Shown here: positions 6,521 through 10,966 of the stretch, one piece after another | Position numbering within the stretch: the stretch's first letter is position 1 | Layout: each line of letters opens with the position of its first letter | Origin: an uncultured Duganella sp. | Lineage (GTDB): Bacteria; Pseudomonadota; Gammaproteobacteria; Burkholderiales; Burkholderiaceae | Reading direction: 5' to 3' | Length of the DNA: 10,966 nucleotides | Assembly (NCBI GenBank): GCA_946482635.1 | Contig: CAMLSG010000190.1 | Location: forward strand, 1 to 10,966 | Notes under the pieces: generated by a model | Databases searched by the model: none | What the model saw: the letters and a program-made list of their open reading frames with translations, nothing else | Told to the model about the DNA's origin: nothing | Program-made: the position numbers and the translations under genes

Positions 6521-7726
6521 CGGCCGGCGCTGGGCGCGATAGATCCCGGAGTGGCCGGAAAACATGAAGGCGACCGCGCAAGCCAGCGCGGCGTATGGCC
6601 CGATTTCAGGCCCGAACAATTCCATCGCCATCACCGTGCAGGCGAGCGGTGTGTTGGCCGCGCCGGCAAACACGGCGACGAAACCGATTGCCGCCAGCAG
6701 CGGGAACGGCAGGTGCAGGATCGGCGCCAGGGCATTGCCAAGCGTGGCGCCAATATAGAACAGTGGCGTCACCTCACCGCCTTTGAAACCGGAACCAAGC
6801 GAGCCGACGGTGAACACGAACTTGCCCAGCCAGTCCCACCAGTCGAGCGGCACCCGGAACGCCTCGACCATCGGTCCGATGCCGAGGCCGAGATAACGGT
6901 GGAAGTCGACGCCAAGCGCGCTGCCGGCGCCGACCACCAGCGCGATCACGGCACCGCCGGCAAGGGGCCGCAGCGGCGCATAGGCAAAGCGCTGCTTGAA
7001 CCAGGCCGACAAGCCATGCGTGGCAGAGGCAAAGGCCCGCCCCACCAGGCCAAATACGACGCCTGCAACAACAATCCCGGCCAGCGCCAGCAGCAGCGGG
7101 CTGTCCGGCGCGCCCAGCGTGCCCGCAGGGTAATGGGTGTGGCCGACGCCCCACCAGCGCGTGACCTGGTCGGCAAGGACCGCCGCCAGCATGCAGGGAT
7201 AGATCGCGGTAAAGCGCATGCGCCCGATCACCAGCACCTCCAGGCCGAAGATGGCGCCGGCCAGCGGCGTGCCGAACACCGAAGCGAAACCGGCGCTGAT
7301 ACCGGCCATCAGCACGGTGCTGCGATCTTCGCGCGGCAGGCGGAATACATGGGTGAGCTGGTCGGCCAGTGCGCCGCCCATCTGCACCGCCGTGCCTTCG
7401 CGCCCGACGGAGGCGCCGAACAGGTGCGACACCACGGTGCTGCACAGGATCAACGGCGCGAGCCGCAGCGGCACGACATTCTTCGGGTCGTGGATCTCGT
7501 CGATCAGCAGGTTATTGCCCGCCTCGACGCGGCTGCCGACGTGCAGGTAGATCCAGCCGACGGCAAAGCCGGCCAGCGGCAGCAGCCACACCACCCAGCG
7601 AAATGCCTCACGCCAGGCAGTGGCCACGTCCAGCGCTACCAGGAAGAAAGCGGAAGCACTGCCCGCCAGCACTGCAACGATGCCGGCCAGCAGGCTCCAC
7701 TTTCCCAGGTAGCGCAGTTGCTTAAT
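6509..7726 (-). CDS. CLC-type anion transporter, fluoride/proton antiporter subclass (CLC-F-like)
   Basis: This polytopic inner-membrane protein of the CLC family has 405 residues from the proposed start. The anion-site motifs are not those of chloride CLCs. The usual GSGIP is GNNLL (70-74), GREGP is GREGT (108-112, gating glutamate E110), and the late filter motif is GFKGGEVTP (313-321). These match the CLC-F subclass, F-/H+ antiporters that export fluoride; this assignment rests on recalled motif knowledge. The first usual start codon is GTG 7672, which gives MLAGSASAFF and removes much of the first helix. In-frame upstream sequence encodes IIKQLRYLGKWSLLAGIVAV, typical of the family N-terminus, and is closed by a stop at 7754-7756. 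It contains no ATG, GTG or TTG. AAGGGG at 7737-7742 is well placed for ATC 7729 or ATT 7726, within the oxidase stop overlap. It is the last gene of the copper operon. Confidence 0.88.
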   Translation of the reverse strand: MKQLRYLGKWSLLAGIVAVLAGSASAFFLVALDVATAWREAFRWVVWLLPLAGFAVGWIYLHVGSRVEAGNNLLIDEIHDPKNVVPLRLAPLILCSTVVSHLFGASVGREGTAVQMGGALADQLTHVFRLPREDRSTVLMAGISAGFASVFGTPLAGAIFGLEVLVIGRMRFTAIYPCMLAAVLADQVTRWWGVGHTHYPAGTLGAPDSPLLLALAGIVVAGVVFGLVGRAFASATHGLSAWFKQRFAYAPLRPLAGGAVIALVVGAGSALGVDFHRYLGLGIGPMVEAFRVPLDWWDWLGKFVFTVGSLGSGFKGGEVTPLFYIGATLGNALAPILHLPFPLLAAIGFVAVFAGAANTPLACTVMAMELFGPEIGPYAALACAVAFMFSGHSGIYRAQRRPSAE

Positions 7727-9098
7727 GATGGTCGTGCCCCTTCTTGTCGCGGGTCACTTCCATCGGCTTGACACCGGCAGGCGGCGCTGCGTTCGGCGCG
7801 GAGGGGGCCGGCGGCAGCTCGCCGGTCCATTCGTAAGCCGTGGTGCCTTTCGGCGCCTTGTACCAGCCCGGATCGCTGTAGTCGCCCTTCTTCTGGTCCG
7901 CACGCACCTTCATCAGCGTGAACATGCCGCCCATCTCGATATCGCCGTACGGGCCGGTACCGGTCATCATCGGCAGCGTGTTTTCGGGGATTTCCATCTC
8001 CATGCCGCCCATCGAACCGCCCTTGTCGCCCATCACCATATAGCCCGGCACCAGCTTGTTGATCTTCTCGGCCACGCCTTTGTGGTCGACACCGATCAGG
8101 GTCGGCACGTTGTGGCCCATGGCATTCATGGTGTGGTGCGATTTGTGGCAGTGGAAGGCCCAGTCGCCCGGATTGTCGGCGATGAACTCGATGGCGCGCA
8201 TCTGGCCCACCGCGACATCGGTGGTCACTTCCGGCCAGCGCGCGGCCGGCGGCACCCAGCCGCCGTCGGTACCGGTGACCTCGAAGCGGTGGCCGTGGAT
8301 GTGGATCGGGTGGTTGGTCATGGTCAGGTTGCCGGCACGGATGCGCACGCGGTCGCCCTGGCGTACGACCAGCGGGTCGATCGCGGGGAAGACGCGGCTA
8401 TTGAATGTCCAGATATTAAAGTCCGTCATCGCATTGACCTTGGGGACCATGCTCCCGGGTTCGATATCGTAAGCGCTGAGGAGGAAGACGAAATCGCGGT
8501 CCACCGCATGCTGGCGCGGGTCTTTCGGGTGGGTCACCCAGAAGCCCATCATGCCCATCGCCATCTGCACCATCTCGTCAGCATGGGGATGGTACATGAA
8601 AGTACCGGCATGTTTGGCGACAAATTCATAGACAAAGGTCTTGCCAGGCTGGATTGCCGGCTGGCTCACGCCGGATACGCCATCCATCCCGCTTGGCAGC
8701 AACTGGCCGTGCCAGTGCACGCTGGTGTGCTCGGGCAGCTTGTTGGTGACGAAAATGCGCACGCGGTCTCCCTCCACCACTTCGATGGTCGGGCCCGGAC
8801 TCTGGCCGTTGTAGCCCCACATCTTGGCATACATGCCGGGAGCGATTTCGCGCACGACTGGTTCGGCGACCAGGTGGAACTCCTTGACGCCATCCTTCAT
8901 GCGCCACGGCAGGCTCCAGCCGTTCAGGGTGACGACCGGGTTGTAAGGACGGCCATTGGGCGGCATCAGCGGCGGCGCGGTCGACGCGCTCGATTGCACA
9001 GGGGCTTCCGGCAGGCCGGCGGCGCCTGCCCGGCTCACCAGGCCTGCTCCGATCAGGGCGGCAGCGCCATTTGCGAGAAAAGTTCTGCGATTGCTCAT
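7722..9098 (-). CDS. Multicopper oxidase, Tat-exported (copper tolerance)
   Basis: The 458-residue periplasmic laccase-like enzyme probably oxidises Cu(I) or phenolic substrates with reduction of O2 to water. The N-terminus SNRRTFLANGAAALIGAGL is a twin-arginine signal, consistent with export folded. All copper-binding blocks are present: HWHG (128-131), MYHPH (168-172), HPIHIHGH (263-270) and HCHKSHHTMNAM (316-327). The type 1 ligands read as H263, C317, H322 and axial M327, and the trinuclear-site histidines are in place. A Met/Gly-rich segment GGSMGGMEMEIPEN (360-373) and a GHDHH tail may bind extra copper. The C-terminal region after 400 is proline-rich. The ATG overlaps the stop of the outer-membrane factor gene (ATGA), with AAAGGAG eight bases before it. 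Its stop overlaps the start region of the CLC gene. Confidence 0.94.
   Translation of the reverse strand: MSNRRTFLANGAAALIGAGLVSRAGAAGLPEAPVQSSASTAPPLMPPNGRPYNPVVTLNGWSLPWRMKDGVKEFHLVAEPVVREIAPGMYAKMWGYNGQSPGPTIEVVEGDRVRIFVTNKLPEHTSVHWHGQLLPSGMDGVSGVSQPAIQPGKTFVYEFVAKHAGTFMYHPHADEMVQMAMGMMGFWVTHPKDPRQHAVDRDFVFLLSAYDIEPGSMVPKVNAMTDFNIWTFNSRVFPAIDPLVVRQGDRVRIRAGNLTMTNHPIHIHGHRFEVTGTDGGWVPPAARWPEVTTDVAVGQMRAIEFIADNPGDWAFHCHKSHHTMNAMGHNVPTLIGVDHKGVAEKINKLVPGYMVMGDKGGSMGGMEMEIPENTLPMMTGTGPYGDIEMGGMFTLMKVRADQKKGDYSDPGWYKAPKGTTAYEWTGELPPAPSAPNAAPPAGVKPMEVTRDKKGHDHH
7737..7742 (-). promoter_or_regulatory. Ribosome binding site deciding the CLC start
   Basis: On the minus strand AAGGGG lies 7 bases before ATC (7727-7729) and 10 before ATT (7724-7726). 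It sits inside the last codons of the multicopper oxidase gene. No comparable site precedes the GTG at 7672. This supports initiation at a rare AUC or AUU codon, coupled to termination of the oxidase. Confidence 0.4.
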
Positions 9099-10450
9099 TG
9101 CTGTACTCCTTTACCGCCAATCGCGGCATCCAGATTGGCATCCGCGATCCAGTATTCCTTGAGCGCGGTGATGTAATTATTGACGGCGGTAGTCTGTTCG
9201 CGGGCATCGGCCAACAGCTCGAACACCGACAGCAGCATGCCGTTGTAGCGCAGCAGCGTCTCTTCGGAGATTTTTTGGCGCAGCGGTATCACCACATCGC
9301 GGTAATGTTTCGCCAACTCATAGGAAGCCTGGTAATCCTGGTGGCTTTCGCGCGCTTCGCTGCGGGCATTGATTGCGGCCGCGGCGAGCAGGTTCACCGA
9401 TTGCATATACGTCGCTTCGGCATGCGCCACCCGGGTGCCGCCCCAGTCGAACAGCGGCACCTCCAGCGAGATCTCGTAGCCGCGCGAACGGCGCTCGCCG
9501 TCCCGCTCACTGATGCCGCTCAGCTCCAGCACGTTGATGAAGCGCGTGGTTTTGGTCAGTCCCAGGGAATTGGCAGTGTGCTGCGACGACAGCCGGGCAG
9601 CCTGGACGTCAAGCCGGTCGCGCAAAGCCGCGGCCTCCGCATCGTCCACCTTGCGCGGGCTTGCCGGCAGTTCCGGCAGCCGCTCCGGCAAGCGATAACT
9701 GGTCGCTTCCGCGCCGGACAGGCCCAGGATGCGGGTCAGCTTTTCGCGGCTGGCGGTGGCGGCCTTGCGGGCGCGCGCCACATCGGCCATGGCGTCGGCA
9801 TGGAAAGCTTCCTCGCGGGCGGCGTCGTACTTGCTCCAGTTGCCGGCCGCCTGCATGCGCCGCGCCAGTTCGCCGCTGGCTTCAGCCGCATCGCTGATCT
9901 GCTGGGCATATCCAACGCCCTGCTGCGCCGCCACCGCCTCGATCCAGGCCAGGCGGGCCTGGTGGACCATCGAGACCGCCTCGCCCGCCAGTTCCAGCTT
10001 GACCTGCTCGAAGCGCTGGGCTTCGATGCGGCTGGCCAGCGGCAGCGTGAGCAACTGGATGAAATTCATGCTCAGAGTGCGCTCGATGGCGACTTCGCCG
10101 CCGCCATGCGTACGCTTGAAACTGAAGCCAGGATTGGCCATGCGGCCGGCCTGCACCAGCTCCGCTTCGGCGATGCCAAGGTCCCAGTAGCGCGCCTGCA
10201 GGCCGCGGTTGTTCAACAGTGCGATCTGGACGGCCGCGTCAGCGCTCAGCGGCTCGGCCAGCAATTTCCTGAGCTGTTCGTCCAGCGCGCGCCGGTCCTC
10301 GTCATTGCGCAGCAGGCGCGTCTCGGCGCCGCTGCGGTCCTTGGTGGCTTGTGCCACTGCGCCGAAACCGCCATCGTTCGAGAACGTGGCGCAACCGGAG
10401 AGCAGCGCAGCCGCGGCGGCCATTGCCGCCAGCTTGAATGCTTGGTTCAT
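9095..10450 (-). CDS. TolC/CzcC-family outer-membrane efflux lipoprotein
   Basis: The 451-residue outer-membrane factor has a lipoprotein signal (MNQAFKLAAMAAAAALLSGC, lipidated C20). It shows the two long coiled-coil repeats of the TolC fold. Repeat 1 includes YWDLGIAEAELVQAGRMANP (88-107) and repeat 2 includes EVPLFDWGGTRVAHAEA (330-346), the usual turn between strand and helix. Such proteins form the outer-membrane exit duct of metal or drug efflux pumps. The cognate membrane-fusion and RND pump genes are absent; it is instead followed directly by a multicopper oxidase. The start at 10450 is chosen for the lipobox and the GGAAAG site about seven bases upstream; a longer in-frame reading from 10519 would bury the signal. 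A CzcI-like gene precedes it, as in czc-type loci. Confidence 0.92.
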   Translation of the reverse strand: MNQAFKLAAMAAAAALLSGCATFSNDGGFGAVAQATKDRSGAETRLLRNDEDRRALDEQLRKLLAEPLSADAAVQIALLNNRGLQARYWDLGIAEAELVQAGRMANPGFSFKRTHGGGEVAIERTLSMNFIQLLTLPLASRIEAQRFEQVKLELAGEAVSMVHQARLAWIEAVAAQQGVGYAQQISDAAEASGELARRMQAAGNWSKYDAAREEAFHADAMADVARARKAATASREKLTRILGLSGAEATSYRLPERLPELPASPRKVDDAEAAALRDRLDVQAARLSSQHTANSLGLTKTTRFINVLELSGISERDGERRSRGYEISLEVPLFDWGGTRVAHAEATYMQSVNLLAAAAINARSEARESHQDYQASYELAKHYRDVVIPLRQKISEETLLRYNGMLLSVFELLADAREQTTAVNNYITALKEYWIADANLDAAIGGKGVQQ

Positions 10451-10498
10451 GTTTGTCTTTCCAATGCTTGGTCGACCTGTGCGGGGACACAGGAAGGG

Positions 10499-10517
10499 GC
10501 CAGCCGCCACGGCTGGC
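10499..10517. other. Perfect 7-bp hairpin between the CzcI-like and TolC genes
   Basis: GCCAGCC (10499-10505) and GGCTGGC (10511-10517) pair perfectly around the 5-base loop GCCAC, just after the stop of the CzcI-like gene in the minus-strand operon. No T-run follows, so it is more likely an RNA-stabilising or partially attenuating structure than a full terminator. Confidence 0.5.
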
Positions 10518-10522
10518 ATGGC

Positions 10523-10897
10523 TCAGGCAAGGATCGCCCGCGGCGGGCGTTTGGGAAGGGCAAGGTCGACCGGCAGCGGCGGCACGGGTTCAGGTAGGCG
10601 CAGGCGCTCGGCGAGCTGCGGTTGCGATGCGGCTTGCGGCATCGCGTAAGCCGGCGCGGCGCCGACACAGCAAGCGCCCATGGCGCTGCCGTGCTGGCTG
10701 CCGGCGCAATGGGCGGCTTTGTCGCCGTCGTGCTGGGCGGATGCCAGCATGGCGGCATGATCGTGTGGTCCCTCCGGCATTGCCTGTGCTGCCGGCTGTG
10801 TGGTACCGCACAGCAGCATGCTGGCCGAGGCAAAACCCTGGAAGGGCAAAGCCACCAGCATCAGCCAAAGCGCAATGACACGGATCATGGATTTCAT
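10523..10897 (-). CDS. CzcI-like small exported metal-binding protein
   Basis: The 124-residue product starts with a signal peptide (MKSMIRVIALWLMLVALPFQGFASA, split here as hydrophobic core plus FASA cleavage site near residue 25). The mature part is rich in His, Met and Cys, with C30, C64, C76 and C77, and runs such as GPHDHAAM and HDGDKAAHC, then a proline-rich basic tail (LPKRPPRAILA). Small periplasmic proteins of this kind (CzcI and related DUF2946-type proteins) sit directly upstream of CzcC/CusC outer-membrane genes, as here. A role in sensing or binding copper or other divalent metals is inferred. Start choice is uncertain: ATG 10897 fits the signal peptide best, while ATG 10915 in frame has AAGGCGGG upstream and would add six residues. 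Confidence 0.72.
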   Translation of the reverse strand: MKSMIRVIALWLMLVALPFQGFASASMLLCGTTQPAAQAMPEGPHDHAAMLASAQHDGDKAAHCAGSQHGSAMGACCVGAAPAYAMPQAASQPQLAERLRLPEPVPPLPVDLALPKRPPRAILA

Positions 10898-10931
10898 GGG
10901 CAGCGATATTACCATGCCCGCCTTAGAAGTG

Positions 10932-10952
10932 GCTTATGACCCTGGCGTAAGC
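10932..10952. promoter_or_regulatory. Possible operator dyad upstream of the metal operon
   Basis: GCTTA (10932-10936) and TAAGC (10948-10952) are perfect inverted arms 11 bases apart, 17 bases before the earliest start (10915) of the CzcI-like gene on the minus strand. Position and symmetry suit binding by a dimeric metal-responsive regulator, but no specific family consensus is matched. The promoter itself probably extends beyond the window edge. Confidence 0.25.
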
Positions 10953-10966
10953 ACCGCGTCCCAGCG

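Noticed and set aside
7673..7800. Fluoride riboswitch ahead of the CLC gene
   Set aside because: The sequence upstream is oxidase coding DNA and shows no resemblance to the riboswitch consensus pseudoknot.
7725..9176. Long plus-strand frame (483 codons) opposite the multicopper oxidase
   Set aside because: It is a His/Val/Arg-rich shadow of the oxidase reading frame, whose copper motifs are unmistakable on the minus strand.
10451..10519. Longer N-terminus of the TolC protein from 10519
   Set aside because: The added residues would precede and destroy the lipoprotein signal, and the ribosome site sits just before 10450.
9071..10597. Long plus-strand frame (508 codons) opposite the TolC gene
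   Set aside because: It lacks any family signature and mirrors the TolC gene, which has a lipobox and TolC repeat motifs.
1..10966. CRISPR arrays, insertion sequences or transposase genes
   Set aside because: No regularly spaced repeats, terminal inverted repeats or transposase-like proteins were seen.

Overview
The window looks like part of a chromosome of a high-GC betaproteobacterium, most likely Burkholderiales and probably Oxalobacteraceae (Massilia/Telluria-like). This is inferred from base composition, codon use, an exosortase-type PEP-CTERM protein and the style of the copper/cation-efflux genes. No marker gene in the window fixes the genus.

Left edge (1-318): the 3' part of a tRNA-Leu(UAA) with encoded CCA, then about 260 bases without a convincing gene. 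This gap holds a degenerate second copy of the tRNA T-arm and one perfect hairpin.

Plus-strand block (319-6520): a tightly packed series. It starts with a two-permease-domain NitT/TauT-type ABC importer protein and its ATPase with a long C-terminal extension (ATGA overlap). An exported, possibly outer-membrane, protein overlaps the ATPase end, followed by a small lipoprotein. Next come a short open frame and a single-span small membrane protein that may be one gene split by a frameshift. The block ends with a PEP-CTERM secreted protein overlapping (GTGA) a DUF72 protein. No substrate-binding protein for the ABC system is visible.

Minus-strand block (10915 down to 6509): a metal-stress operon in the order CzcI-like His/Met/Cys-rich exported protein, TolC/CzcC-type outer-membrane lipoprotein, Tat-exported multicopper oxidase, and a CLC anion transporter. 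The CLC protein carries the GNNL and GREGT signatures of the fluoride/proton antiporter subclass (CLC-F). The outer-membrane factor and the oxidase are coupled by ATGA. The oxidase stop overlaps the start region of the CLC gene, which has no ATG, GTG or TTG where the conserved protein should begin, so an AUU/AUC start is proposed. The two blocks converge with a 12-base tail-to-tail overlap of coding regions and no room for a terminator.

Points most worth a second look are the non-canonical start of the CLC-F gene and its placement in a copper operon, the outer-membrane factor without RND partners, the ABC importer without a binding protein, the split small membrane gene, and the tRNA-end remnant at the left edge.
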